Source: Enhygromyxa salina
GTDB lineage: Bacteria; Myxococcota_A; Polyangia; Nannocystales; Nannocystaceae
Length of the DNA stretch: 64,000 bases
Assembly: GCF_002994635.1 (NCBI RefSeq)
Contig: NZ_PVNL01000120.1
Location: 1 to 64,000 of the forward strand
Reading direction: 5' to 3'
Below, piece by piece: positions 34,119 through 43,310 of the stretch. Positions within the stretch are counted from its first letter, which is position 1. Every line of letters starts with the position of its first letter. The translations under genes were made by a program, and so were the position numbers. Below the pieces are notes generated by a model, which ran no database searches, was not told the origin of the DNA, and saw only the letters and a list, made by a program, of their open reading frames with translations.

Positions 34119-34933
34119 GCGGCTCGCATCCCGGCCGGATCGCCGCTCGCTTCGCGGACTGCCGCGCGCAGGGCCGGGCCGCGTTGGTCGGCTACCTGAC
34201 TGGCTTTGATCCCGATCACGAGCGCAGCCTCGCCAACTTGCTCGCGGCCTGCGAGGCCGGCGTGGACGTGCTCGAGCTCGGCGTACCGTTCTCGGATCCC
34301 ACCGCCGACGGCCCCGAGATCCAGGCCGCCATGGTTCGCGCGCTCGCGGCCGGGGCCAGCCTCGAGGGCGTGCTCGGCCTCGCCAGCCGCGTGCGCGAGC
34401 GGTTCGCCGAGCTGCCGATCGTGCTGTTCTCTTACGCCAACCCGCTGCTGCGCGCCTGCGATCGAGACCCGGCCGGCGCCCGCGGGTTCTGTGCGCGCCT
34501 GCGCGAGCTCGGCGTCGACGGTCTGCTGGTCGTCGATCTCCCGCCCGAGCAGGCCTCGATCCTGCGGGCGCCAGCGATCGCCGCCGGGCTCGACTGGATC
34601 GGCCTGTGCGCGCCCACGAGCCCGCCTGCGCGGCTGAACAAGATCGTCAACGACGCGAGCGGCTTCGTCTACGCGGTCAGCCTCACGGGCGTGACTGGCT
34701 CGGCGCTCGATGCCGACAGCGAGGCGCTGCGAGCCCAGCTCGAAGATCTTCGCGGCCGCACGCAGCTGCCGATCGCGGTGGGGTTTGGGGTGCGCGAGCC
34801 GGCTCAGGTGCAGGCCCTGGCCCCGCAGGTCGACGCCGTCGTGGTCGGCAGCGCCCTGGTCCAGGCCGGGCGAGACGGCCCGAGCTCGCTCGCGTCGCGG
34901 GTCGCGGACCTGCGGGCCGCGACCACCGGCTAA
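34115..34933 (+). CDS. trpA: Tryptophan synthase alpha chain
   Basis: TrpA cleaves indole-3-glycerol phosphate to indole, which passes to TrpB. The 272-residue TIM barrel includes catalytic E54 in LELGVPFSDP and D65 in TADGPEIQ, both present, plus ADLPPEQ-like LLVVDLPPEQ and the GVTG loop. Start overlaps the trpB stop. It ends the trp operon; the next gene begins 40 bases later in the same direction, so readthrough is possible. Confidence 0.96.
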   Translation: MSGSHPGRIAARFADCRAQGRAALVGYLTGFDPDHERSLANLLAACEAGVDVLELGVPFSDPTADGPEIQAAMVRALAAGASLEGVLGLASRVRERFAELPIVLFSYANPLLRACDRDPAGARGFCARLRELGVDGLLVVDLPPEQASILRAPAIAAGLDWIGLCAPTSPPARLNKIVNDASGFVYAVSLTGVTGSALDADSEALRAQLEDLRGRTQLPIAVGFGVREPAQVQALAPQVDAVVVGSALVQAGRDGPSSLASRVADLRAATTG

Positions 34934-34973
34934 ACTCAGCCGTCAGCATCCGAACACGCTATCCTCTCCAGGC

Positions 34974-35594
34974 ATGTCGGGGTTCTCGAGCGAGGAGGAC
35001 AAGTCGGCCCTCGTCGCCGCGATCAAGGCGGTCGAGGCCCGAACCAGCGCCGAGCTGGTGATCTGCGTGCGTCGTCAGTCCGCGTCGTACCTCCACGCCG
35101 ATCTGCTCGCGGGCATCGTCGCCGCGATCGTCACGCTCGCCTGTCTGCTCTACCTCCCGGCCGAGTTCGGCCTCCACACCTTCTTGCTCGACCCGATCGT
35201 CGTCGGGCTCGCGGTCGGTCTGCTCAGCTCACGCGCGCTCACGCTCCGCCGCTGGCTGACCCGCCCGTCGGTGCGCGAGCACAGCGTGGTCCAGGCCGCC
35301 CACGCGACCTTCTTCGCCAAGGGGATCCGCCGGACCTCTGACGCGATCGGGATCCTGCTCTACATCTCCCGGCTCGAGCGCCGCGCCGAGGTCGTCGTGG
35401 ATGACGGCGTGGCGCGGGCGGTCCCCGAGCAGGACTGGCGGGCGGCCGTGAGCGTGATTCAGAACCTGGTTCGATCGAGCGCCGACACCAGCGTCGTGTG
35501 CAAGGCGATCGAGTCGCTCGCCGTCGTGCTCGAGCCGTGCCTGCCGCGCAGCGACGACGACGTCAACGAGCTGTCCGACGAGGTCCACGAATGA
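34974..35594 (+). CDS. TPM-domain-like membrane protein
   Basis: A 206-residue protein starting with an acidic/charged segment followed by KSALVAAIKAVEARTSAELVICVRR, the pattern of TPM-domain (TLP18.3/Psb32-like) proteins, then two hydrophobic membrane segments (about 43-62 and 70-85) and a cytoplasmic part ending in ELSDEVHE. The TPM domain is known for phosphatase-like or chaperone functions near membrane complexes. The assignment rests on pattern only. ATG 34974; the stop overlaps the start of the next gene (ATGA), so it is the first of a coupled set of four genes. Confidence 0.68.
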   Translation: MSGFSSEEDKSALVAAIKAVEARTSAELVICVRRQSASYLHADLLAGIVAAIVTLACLLYLPAEFGLHTFLLDPIVVGLAVGLLSSRALTLRRWLTRPSVREHSVVQAAHATFFAKGIRRTSDAIGILLYISRLERRAEVVVDDGVARAVPEQDWRAAVSVIQNLVRSSADTSVVCKAIESLAVVLEPCLPRSDDDVNELSDEVHE

Positions 35595-37180
35595 TCGACC
35601 GAGCCACGATCAGCCCGACGAGGCTTGGCCTAAAATCCAGCTTCTGGGTGCTCGCGCCGCTCCTGGTGCTGGCGGCGATCATGCTCGTCCCGATCCTCGC
35701 CGACGCCCGCCCCGGTGGCGGCCAGACCTACGGTGGAGGCGGAGGCGGCAGCAGCAGCAGCGGGGGCGGAGGCGGAAGCGGCGACGGCGAGCTGTTCGGC
35801 CTGCTGCTGTGGATCGCGTTCGAGCACCCCGCGATCGGGATCCCGCTGCTGTTGATCGCCGGGGTCGTCTACGTCGTGTCCAAGCGCGGCGTCGGCCAGG
35901 ACTGGGACAGCGGCGGCGGGCTCGGCTTCGATCCTGGCCCGCGCCAGCGCGCCCCCCAGGCCAAGCTCGGGGATCTGCGCCAGATCGATCCCGACTTCTC
36001 GACGATCCTGTTCGAGGACTTCGTCTACCGGCTCTACGCCAGCGCCCACGAGGCCCGCAACGCCCCGGCCAAGCTCGACGAGCTCGCGCCCTACCTCGAC
36101 CAGCGGGTGCGTGAGGGTCTCGCCGCGCGCCAGCCCAGCGGCGTGCCGATCCGCAACGTCGTGGTCGGGGCCCTGCGCGTGCTCCGGGTCCAGCTCCCGA
36201 GCTGGGACGCGTCGGCGGCCGAGACCCAGCGTCGCCACCCGGTGACCGACGAGCCCGAGTCCGAGGTCGAGCTCGAGTTCGAGGCCAACGTGACGGCCGG
36301 CGGCACCGAGTCACCCGCCCAGGGCTTCTACCTGTGGGAGCGGTGGATCTTGCGGCGGCCGATCTCGGTCACGACCCCGAGCCCCGAGCGGGCCCGCAGC
36401 CTCGCGTGCCCCAACTGCGGGGCCCCGTTTCGCACGGCCGACATGCAGCGGTGCGAGTACTGCCAGGAGGTGGTGACCGACGGTCGGTTCGACTGGCGCG
36501 TCGTCGCCGTGCAAGAGCTCCGCTGCGAGCCCAAGCCGCCCGCGCTGACCGGCGACAACGCCGAGGCCGGGACCAACCTGCCGACGATCTACGATCCGCA
36601 CCTGCCCCAGGCCTGGACCTCGCTGGCGAGCGCCGATCCAGCGCTGATCCCCGGCGCGATCGAGCAGCGCGCCCAGCTGATCTACCGTGAGCTCAACGCC
36701 GCCTGGGTCGCCCGTGATCTTCGCTCGGCGCGGGGCTACCTGTCCGACGGCATGGCCGACTACCTGCGCTACTGGGTCGAGGCGTACAAGCGCGAGGGGC
36801 TGATCAACAAGCTCGAGCAGATGCGCGTGACCGGGATTCAGCTGGTCAAGATCACCCGCGATCGCTGGTACGACGCGGCCACCTTCCGGGTGTTTGCGAG
36901 CGGCCGCGACTACACGGTCCGCGACACGGACGGTCGCCACGTCAGCGGCAACCCCAGCCGCGATCGGGCCTACAGCGAGTACTGGACCCTGATCCGCGGT
37001 GCGGGCGTGCGTGGGGCTCCGCGCGCAGGTCCGGCCGACGACGCGGGCTGCCCCAACTGCGGCGCGCCGCTGGCGATCTCGATGGGCGGCACCTGCGAGC
37101 ACTGCAGCGCCCACGTCAGCTCCGGCGAGTTCGACTGGGTGCTCAGCAAGATCGAGCAAGACGAGGTCTACGGCGGATGA
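35591..37180 (+). CDS. Tim44-like membrane protein with two zinc ribbons
   Basis: The 529-residue protein has a probable N-terminal membrane anchor (about 15-38), a Gly/Ser-rich spacer (about 43-64), a second hydrophobic helix (about 68-90), and two Tim44-like modules, roughly 134-265 and 350-490 (the latter with AQLIYRELNAAWVARDLRSARGYLS). Each is followed by a zinc ribbon: CPNCGAPF..CEYC and CPNCGAPL..CEHC. Both are followed by a (D/E)GEFDW or DGRFDW segment. Zinc ribbons and Tim44 folds suggest a membrane-bound assembly or protein-binding role. Starts at ATG 35591, overlapping the preceding stop, and its own stop overlaps the next ATG. Confidence 0.75.
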   Translation: MIDRATISPTRLGLKSSFWVLAPLLVLAAIMLVPILADARPGGGQTYGGGGGGSSSSGGGGGSGDGELFGLLLWIAFEHPAIGIPLLLIAGVVYVVSKRGVGQDWDSGGGLGFDPGPRQRAPQAKLGDLRQIDPDFSTILFEDFVYRLYASAHEARNAPAKLDELAPYLDQRVREGLAARQPSGVPIRNVVVGALRVLRVQLPSWDASAAETQRRHPVTDEPESEVELEFEANVTAGGTESPAQGFYLWERWILRRPISVTTPSPERARSLACPNCGAPFRTADMQRCEYCQEVVTDGRFDWRVVAVQELRCEPKPPALTGDNAEAGTNLPTIYDPHLPQAWTSLASADPALIPGAIEQRAQLIYRELNAAWVARDLRSARGYLSDGMADYLRYWVEAYKREGLINKLEQMRVTGIQLVKITRDRWYDAATFRVFASGRDYTVRDTDGRHVSGNPSRDRAYSEYWTLIRGAGVRGAPRAGPADDAGCPNCGAPLAISMGGTCEHCSAHVSSGEFDWVLSKIEQDEVYGG

Positions 37181-38301
37181 CCCGCGCGCGGGCGATCGTG
37201 GGGTTGGCGGTGATCTGTCCGCTGCTCGCGGCGGCGGCCGGCTGCGAGTTTCAGGTCCCGGCGGCGACGTACATTCACCAGACCAAATTGATCTCGGTCG
37301 AGGCGGAGGTCGTCGAGCTCGGGCCGCTCAACCCCGGGCGGGTCGGGCTGCCCAACCCCGCGCCGATCGCCGAGCCGATGCCCCACGATCGCTTCAGCTT
37401 CGAGGCGGTGGTCGTCGATCCCGACGGCCGTCAGCTGCCGGCCAGCGAGATCGAGAGCATCTGGTTTCAGTGCGGCGTGCACCCGTGCCGCGTCACGAAC
37501 AGCGCGACGGGCTCGCCCGTGGCCTCGTACCAGCGGCGCTGTGACGAGATCGAGCCCGACCCATCGGTCGAGCAGGGCCCGCTCAGCATGGATGACCAGT
37601 GTCGGATCGGCGAGGGCGACGCGCGCTTCGAGTTCGTCCTGCCCGAGCTCGGGCCGACGATGGCGGACCACCGCATGGCCAACTACTACGGGGTGATCGG
37701 GTGGAACGGTCGCCGCGCCGAGGACTGCTGGAGCGCCCGCCTCGCGCTCGACGAGCTGCTCGACGACTGCGCCTTCATCACCCGCACCGTCAAGATCGGG
37801 CCGAGCTGGTGGATGTTGGCCTACGCCAGCGAGGTCCTGAACTTTCAGACCCAGATCCCGTTCTGGCAGATCCCGATCGCGGTCTACGGGCAGGCCGCCA
37901 ACCGGACGCCGTCAGCTCGCGTCGAGGTGTGGATCGACAGGGCGCTCGCGGGCACCCACCCGGACGCGGACAGCTTCACGGTCGAGCCAGGCTCGCGCAT
38001 CCATCTCGAGCCGATCTATGACGAGTTCGAGCAGTTTGGTCAGACTTACTTTCGCGCCCAGTTTGATCCTGAGTACCAGAAATTCTGGTTCCAGCCGACG
38101 GTCGAGCTGCTGCTCGAGATCCCCTACACGACCAACGCGATCCACTCGACCTCCCCGTCCGACGTCACCACCTTGCTGCCTCCGCTCGACTTCGTGGTCG
38201 ACGAGAACGCTGGGGCCGGGCGCTCGACGATCTTCTTGATCCTTCAAGATGATCGGTTTGGCGAGCGTGTGGTCCGGCTCGACTTCGAGGTGAAGCCGTG
38301 A
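37177..38301 (+). CDS. Putative lipoprotein in the coupled outer-membrane operon
   Basis: A 374-residue protein with a signal-II peptide (LLAAAAGC, C23). The mature part contains no family I recognise; it is beta-rich in appearance with many Asp/Glu/Pro, and has paired cysteines (FQCGVHPC, a further C pair around 130-150). Start overlaps the Tim44-like gene, and the stop overlaps the receptor-like gene (GTGA), indicating that the lipoprotein is made together with an outer-membrane barrel, as for surface lipoprotein-receptor partners. The function is unknown. Confidence 0.7.
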   Translation: MTRARAIVGLAVICPLLAAAAGCEFQVPAATYIHQTKLISVEAEVVELGPLNPGRVGLPNPAPIAEPMPHDRFSFEAVVVDPDGRQLPASEIESIWFQCGVHPCRVTNSATGSPVASYQRRCDEIEPDPSVEQGPLSMDDQCRIGEGDARFEFVLPELGPTMADHRMANYYGVIGWNGRRAEDCWSARLALDELLDDCAFITRTVKIGPSWWMLAYASEVLNFQTQIPFWQIPIAVYGQAANRTPSARVEVWIDRALAGTHPDADSFTVEPGSRIHLEPIYDEFEQFGQTYFRAQFDPEYQKFWFQPTVELLLEIPYTTNAIHSTSPSDVTTLLPPLDFVVDENAGAGRSTIFLILQDDRFGERVVRLDFEVKP

Positions 38302-40697
38302 AGCTCGGGGGCTGGATCGTGCTGCTGACGGCCGTCGTCAGCGTCGGGCCGTCGTCAGCGTGGGCCAGCCCGCCCGAGCAGGCCGCCGAGCAAGCGGCGC
38401 CGCCGGAGCGGGTCACGATCGAAGGCCGGGTGATCGAGGCCGGGGGAGCCCGCGCGCCGGTGTCGGGCGCCGTCGTCATGCTCGTCGACGCGCCCGCCAA
38501 CGTTCGGCCCGGCAAGCCGGCCCGCGATCCGCTCGACCCCGAGGCGATCGCGTGGATGCTGCGGGCCGAGACCGACGCCGAGGGCCACTTCTCGATCGCC
38601 GAGGTCCCGCCGGGCAAGCTCCGGATCGTGATCGTGGCCGGCGGCTACGAGCGCCTCGAGCAGTGGGCTGAGGCCCCATCCAGCGCCAACCTCGAGCTGT
38701 TCGTGGAGCCCGATCGAGACGGCGAGTACCGGACCGAGGTCGCGGTCGCCCGCGAGCGGCTCGACGCGCCCGAGCACAGCCTCGATGGGACGCAGGCACG
38801 TCACTACGCGGGCAGCGGCGACGAACCACTGCTCGCGGCCCTCAACCTGCCCGGGGTCGCGCGCTCGCCAGGCGGGTTCGGGCTGTTGTCGCTGCGCGGC
38901 GGCAACCCGACCGACACGGGCTATTATCTCGACGGCCACCCGATCCCGCGGGCGTTTCACGTGGTCCCGATCGCGAGCGTGCTCTCGCCACCCCTGACCG
39001 ATCGGGTCGAGCTCAGCCCCGGCAACTACGGGCCCGGCTATGGCAGCTTCAGCGGGGGCATGGTCCACGTGTACAGCAGAGCGGGCCGCCGTGACGGCGT
39101 CCACGGACAAGCGCACGTCGACCTGTTCGATGTCGGCCTGACCACCGAGGCGCCGGTCGGTCCGGGCTCGATGAACTTTGGAGTTCGCCGCAGCCACATC
39201 GACGCGGTCGTGCAGGCGGCCGAGGGCGTGGTCGGGCCGACCGGGATCTTGCTGCCGAGCTACTGGGACTACCTCGGCCGCCTCGACATGTCGGTCGGCC
39301 AGCATCGCCTGACCCTGCGCGCGCTCGGAGCTGGCGATCGCCTGCGCGGGCGCGGGCCCGACCCGATCCCGGGGGAGACCCCAAACCTGTTCGACTACGC
39401 CGCCTCGTTTCATCGCTTCGACCTCGACTACCGGGTCGACGAAGGGGACTGGCGGGTCCTGGTCAGCCCGTCGATCCGGCTCGACAGCGCGCGCCTCGAG
39501 CAGGACTTCTTGTTCCGCCGTGACGCGTCGGTGGTCTCGGGCCGCGTCGAGGCCGAGAGCGACCTGCAACCGTGGCTGACCCTGCACCTCGGGTCGGATC
39601 TGGTCTACGAGCGCTGGCGTCGACGATCACGGGTCGCGAGCATGGTCGGCGGCGACGTCTTGGACAGCGAGCAGGTCGACAACGACACCTCCTACCGCGG
39701 GGATCAGGCCCGGTTTGGGATCTGGCTGGCGACCACGATCCGGTCCCGTGGGTGGTCGTTCGTGCCCTCGCTGCGCATGAACCTGTTCGCGTACGCGGGG
39801 CGGCAGCTGGTCCGCCTCGATCCCCGGCTCGAGGTCCACGCCCAGCTGCGCCCGAAGCTCGAGTGGTTCAGCAAGATCGGCATGTTCTCGGTCCCGGTCG
39901 TCGCCACGAACGGCGGCGCGGGCATTGGCCTGGTCACGCCGAATGGGACGTTCCAGGGCGGGGTCGCAAACATCCCCCCGTATCTGCTCGCCTACTTCGA
40001 CCCCCAGATCGACGGTGAGCCGCGCGACGGAGCGTCCGCGGCGACCTACGCCGTGCAGGCCTCGACCGGCGTCGTCGCCCAGCTCGGCTGGGATCTGGAT
40101 CTGAGCGGCACCGTGTTCTGGCGCGAGGTCATCCCGACCACGATCAAATTCGGGCCGAACATTGCGGCGCGGCGGACCGCTCGTCAGCGCTCGATGGGCG
40201 TCGAGCTGATGCTGCGTCGCGCGCTCGGCCGCAAGCTCGATGGTTGGATCGGCTACACCCTGCTGTGGTCCCGGGTCCGGCCGGACGAGCAGGCGTGGAT
40301 CCCCGCCCAGTTCGACCAGCGCCACAACCTCGTGGTGCTGCTCAGCGCCTCGCTGCCCCGCAATTTTCGGTTTGGCGCGCGGTTCCGGGTCGTCTCGGGC
40401 AACCCCGAGAACACGGTGCTGGGCGGCGAGGCCTCGAACTCGTCCGTCATCTGGAACTACGACCCGATCCGCGGGATCCGAGGCACGACCTATCAGCCCG
40501 TGTTTCACCAGCTCGATCTGCGCATCGACAAGCGCTGGGCGCTGCGGCGCGCGTCGGTCACCGCCTACCTCGACGTCCAGAACGTCTACAACCGGCAGTA
40601 CCCCGAGGTCTCGCTCTACACCAACGACTGGTCGCAGCGCAGCGCGCTGATCGGGCTGCCGATCTATCCAAGCCTGGGTGTTCAGGTCGATTTTTGA
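38298..40697 (+). CDS. TonB-dependent-receptor-like outer-membrane protein with carboxypeptidase-regulatory-like N domain
   Basis: A 799-residue protein with a signal peptide (about 1-24). A CarboxypepD_reg-like beta-sandwich follows (about 37-125: VTIEGRVIEAGGARAPVSGAVV, then GHFSIAEVPPGK). Next is a plug-like domain (about 170-250; RGGNPTDTGYYLDGHPI, VELSPGNYGPGYGSFSGG), then a long region of alternating aromatic/polar strands ending in the typical terminal Phe (GVQVDF). No TonB box is seen clearly. The substrate is unknown. It closes the coupled set with the lipoprotein and overlaps 16 bases with the convergent transporter gene. Confidence 0.82.
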   Translation: MKLGGWIVLLTAVVSVGPSSAWASPPEQAAEQAAPPERVTIEGRVIEAGGARAPVSGAVVMLVDAPANVRPGKPARDPLDPEAIAWMLRAETDAEGHFSIAEVPPGKLRIVIVAGGYERLEQWAEAPSSANLELFVEPDRDGEYRTEVAVARERLDAPEHSLDGTQARHYAGSGDEPLLAALNLPGVARSPGGFGLLSLRGGNPTDTGYYLDGHPIPRAFHVVPIASVLSPPLTDRVELSPGNYGPGYGSFSGGMVHVYSRAGRRDGVHGQAHVDLFDVGLTTEAPVGPGSMNFGVRRSHIDAVVQAAEGVVGPTGILLPSYWDYLGRLDMSVGQHRLTLRALGAGDRLRGRGPDPIPGETPNLFDYAASFHRFDLDYRVDEGDWRVLVSPSIRLDSARLEQDFLFRRDASVVSGRVEAESDLQPWLTLHLGSDLVYERWRRRSRVASMVGGDVLDSEQVDNDTSYRGDQARFGIWLATTIRSRGWSFVPSLRMNLFAYAGRQLVRLDPRLEVHAQLRPKLEWFSKIGMFSVPVVATNGGAGIGLVTPNGTFQGGVANIPPYLLAYFDPQIDGEPRDGASAATYAVQASTGVVAQLGWDLDLSGTVFWREVIPTTIKFGPNIAARRTARQRSMGVELMLRRALGRKLDGWIGYTLLWSRVRPDEQAWIPAQFDQRHNLVVLLSASLPRNFRFGARFRVVSGNPENTVLGGEASNSSVIWNYDPIRGIRGTTYQPVFHQLDLRIDKRWALRRASVTAYLDVQNVYNRQYPEVSLYTNDWSQRSALIGLPIYPSLGVQVDF

Positions 40698-42013
40698 TCC
40701 TGCGCTCGCGCTGGGCGGGGCCGCCCCAGCATCGCGCCCACGCCCGCCCACAGCCCGGCGACCGGCGCCATCAGCAGCGCGATCCCGCCGAGCCCGAGCC
40801 CCAGCGCCTTGATCCCCGTGAACGCCCAGCCGGTCAGCGCGTCGCCACCTCGATACACGACCGTGTCGATCAGGCTCTTGGCTTTGTAGCGCTGCGATCG
40901 ATCGACCATCGTGTACAGGACCTCGCGGGCCGGGCGAGAGATCGCATAGCTGGCCACGCGACGCAGGATCTGAAACCCGAGCAGGGCGACCAACACGGGC
41001 GCGATCGCCAGGCCCACGAAGCCCAGCGCGCACAGCAGCGGCAGCGCGGCCAGCGACCAGCTCAGCCCCACGCGCTGGATCAGTCGACCCGTGAGCACCG
41101 CCTGGATCGCCAGCGTGAGCACGTTGACGGTGAGATCGACGCCCGCGAACACGGCGGTGCGGGTGCTGGCGTCGGTGAAGCTGACCGCGACGATCTGCGC
41201 TTGCATGAAGTACAGCACCGTCGAGCTCATCGTCAGCAGCAGCACGTAGGCGCAGATCCCCAGCAGCAGGGGCGACCGCAGCAGCTGGGGGATCGCCGCG
41301 AACGCCCCCCCGCCGACCGCGGTGGTCGGCGCGGGCCAGGTCTGCGGCTCGCTCGCTGACGGCGCTGCCGAGCTGTCGGGCCCGCGAAAGTCGGCACCTG
41401 CGAGCGTCGGCTCGGCGCTCACCCGTCGCATCGAAGCCAGCGAGAGCTCGAGCAGCAGCGCCGCGATCAACGGCAGCAAGCTCGGCCGAGCCCACAGCGC
41501 CACCGCGCCGCCGATCGCAGGCCCGGCGATCGCCCCGATCGAGCCACCCACCCCGATCAGCCCGAACAGCCGCCGCGCGTCCTGACTCGAGAACAGATCG
41601 GCGAGCACCGACCAGAACAGCGAGATCACGAACAGGTTGAACACGGACGTCCACACGAAGAACACCCGGGCCGTCCAGATCGCCAGCGCCTCGCTGCCCG
41701 CACCGACCCAGCCCTGCATGACCACGAAGAACCCCAGCAGGTGCAGCGCGAAGAACCGATGCACCAGCGGGACCAGCCGCGCGCGACCGCAGCGGGCCAC
41801 GGCCAGCCCGTAGAGCGGGACCGCCGCGAGCATGACCAGGAAGGTCGCCGTGAACAGCCACTGCAGATCATCGACGCCGCCGGTCAGCGCCATCGCGTCG
41901 CGGAGCGGATGCAGGGCCCCGTTGGCCGTCATCAGCGCACAAAACCAAGCCATGGCTGACAACACCTTGGGGCCCTCGCCGGGCCGGAGGTCGGCGATCT
42001 GTCGCAGCTGCAC
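40682..42013 (-). CDS. NTP/NDP exchange transporter-like polytopic membrane protein
   Basis: A 443-residue membrane protein with about 12 hydrophobic helices. The N-terminal helices (FCALMTANGALHPLRDAMALTGG) and the later YKAKSLIDTVVYRGGDALTGW motif resemble the MFS-like ADP/ATP-translocase (Npt) family known from intracellular bacteria and also found as a divergent branch in free-living ones. Nucleotide exchange is not established for the latter. The GTG at 42013 is chosen as start because the upstream frame runs into the divergent exported-SDR gene and codes for low-quality Arg/Pro residues; ATG 41953 is another option. The 3' ends of this gene and the receptor gene overlap. Confidence 0.72.
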   Translation of the reverse strand: MQLRQIADLRPGEGPKVLSAMAWFCALMTANGALHPLRDAMALTGGVDDLQWLFTATFLVMLAAVPLYGLAVARCGRARLVPLVHRFFALHLLGFFVVMQGWVGAGSEALAIWTARVFFVWTSVFNLFVISLFWSVLADLFSSQDARRLFGLIGVGGSIGAIAGPAIGGAVALWARPSLLPLIAALLLELSLASMRRVSAEPTLAGADFRGPDSSAAPSASEPQTWPAPTTAVGGGAFAAIPQLLRSPLLLGICAYVLLLTMSSTVLYFMQAQIVAVSFTDASTRTAVFAGVDLTVNVLTLAIQAVLTGRLIQRVGLSWSLAALPLLCALGFVGLAIAPVLVALLGFQILRRVASYAISRPAREVLYTMVDRSQRYKAKSLIDTVVYRGGDALTGWAFTGIKALGLGLGGIALLMAPVAGLWAGVGAMLGRPRPARAQDQKST

Positions 42014-42094
42014 CGACCCTCGGACCCCGGTCGAGGCCCGCTGGCTTCGGCGAGGCCCACGAAACCTGCTCGGGCGGGCGTGGGTCCAGTGGCC

Positions 42095-43228
42095 GTGACC
42101 TGGACCCGTCGAAGCATGTTGGCGTCGCTGGCCTCGCTTGGGCTGTTGGGCGTGTCGGGCTGTGAGCGCGACAAGCCAAGCGCGCAACCTGCGGATCCCC
42201 CGGGGGGCGCCAAAGCGGACGGATCACTGGCGATCTTGGTGCTGGGTGGCACCGGCTTCCTGGGCCCGCACTTCGTCGATGGGGCGCTCGCGCGCGGCCA
42301 CACCGTGACCCTGTTCAATCGGGGCAAGTCCAACCCGCACCTCTACGCCGAGCTCGAGCAGCTGCGTGGCGATCGCAACGAGGGGGATCTAGACGCGCTC
42401 GAGGGCCGTCGGTTCGACGCCGTGATCGACACCTCGGGCTACATCCCCGATCACGTCACGGCCACAGCCTCGCTGCTGGCGAGCAGCGGGCAGTACCTGT
42501 TCGTGTCCAGCGTCTCGGTCTACCGCGACCAGACCCAGGCCGGCCTGAGCGAGTCCGACCCGGTCGCGCCCCACCCCGAGCCCGGCAACGACAAGCTGCC
42601 GGACTACTACGGCCCGCTCAAGGCCCTGTGCGAGCAGGCTGCCGAGGCCGCGATGCCCGGCAAGACCACCGTCATTCGCCCCGGCCTGATCGTGGGACCT
42701 GGGGATCCGACCGATCGCTTCACCTACTGGCCAGTTCGGATCGCCCGCGGTGGCGAGATGATCGCCCCCGGGGATCCTGAAGATCCAGTCCAGTGGATCG
42801 ACGCGCGCGACCTCGCGGCGTTCATGCTCGAGTGCGTCGAGCGTCGCCAGTTCAACGTCTACAACGCGGTCGGACCGGCCGAGCGAACCAGCGTAGAGGC
42901 GATGCTGAAGGGCGGGATCGAGGCGCTCGGGGCTGACGCGAGCCTGACCTTTGTCCCCGCCGACTTTCTGGCCAAGCACGAGGTCTCGCCGTGGATGGAC
43001 ATGCCCGTGTGGGTCCCGCCAGCCGGGGAATTCGGCGGGTTGGGCAGCGTGAGCGGAGCCGCGGCGCTCGCTGACGGCCTGCGCTTGCGCCCGCTGGCGC
43101 AGACGATGACGGACACCCTCGCGTACTGGAATGAGCTCCCTGAAGACCGAAGGGCGGAGCCCCGAGCGGGGCTCTCGGCCGAGCGCGAGGTCGAGGTGCT
43201 CGCGGCCTGGCACGAGCGCGCGGGGTAG
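42095..43228 (+). CDS. Exported Tat-lipoprotein with NAD-dependent epimerase/SDR fold
   Basis: The protein (377 residues from GTG 42095) starts with a twin-Arg motif TRRSML, a hydrophobic stretch and a lipobox GVSGC (C23), so it is probably folded in the cytoplasm with its cofactor and exported by Tat, then lipidated. The mature part is an extended SDR: GGTGFLG (51-57) nucleotide loop, DVVIDTSGY-like DAVIDTSGYIPD, a serine (SSVSVY) and the YGPLK pair (Y-x3-K). This subfamily resembles CSP41/isoflavone-reductase-like proteins. An exported SDR is unusual. A GTG five codons upstream (42080) is an alternative start. It converges with the gene at 43311. Confidence 0.8.
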   Translation: MTWTRRSMLASLASLGLLGVSGCERDKPSAQPADPPGGAKADGSLAILVLGGTGFLGPHFVDGALARGHTVTLFNRGKSNPHLYAELEQLRGDRNEGDLDALEGRRFDAVIDTSGYIPDHVTATASLLASSGQYLFVSSVSVYRDQTQAGLSESDPVAPHPEPGNDKLPDYYGPLKALCEQAAEAAMPGKTTVIRPGLIVGPGDPTDRFTYWPVRIARGGEMIAPGDPEDPVQWIDARDLAAFMLECVERRQFNVYNAVGPAERTSVEAMLKGGIEALGADASLTFVPADFLAKHEVSPWMDMPVWVPPAGEFGGLGSVSGAAALADGLRLRPLAQTMTDTLAYWNELPEDRRAEPRAGLSAEREVEVLAAWHERAG

Positions 43229-43310
43229 GTGCGTCGCTTCGTCGAGCGTCGATAGTTTGGGGATCGTACCTTGCGCGTACGACTCGCAACGGACGTCAAA
43301 GCCCGCAAAA

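Noticed and set aside
39627..41861. 744-residue minus-strand frame across the receptor and transporter genes
   Set aside because: It overlaps two genes with clear membrane/barrel features and shows only low-complexity composition.
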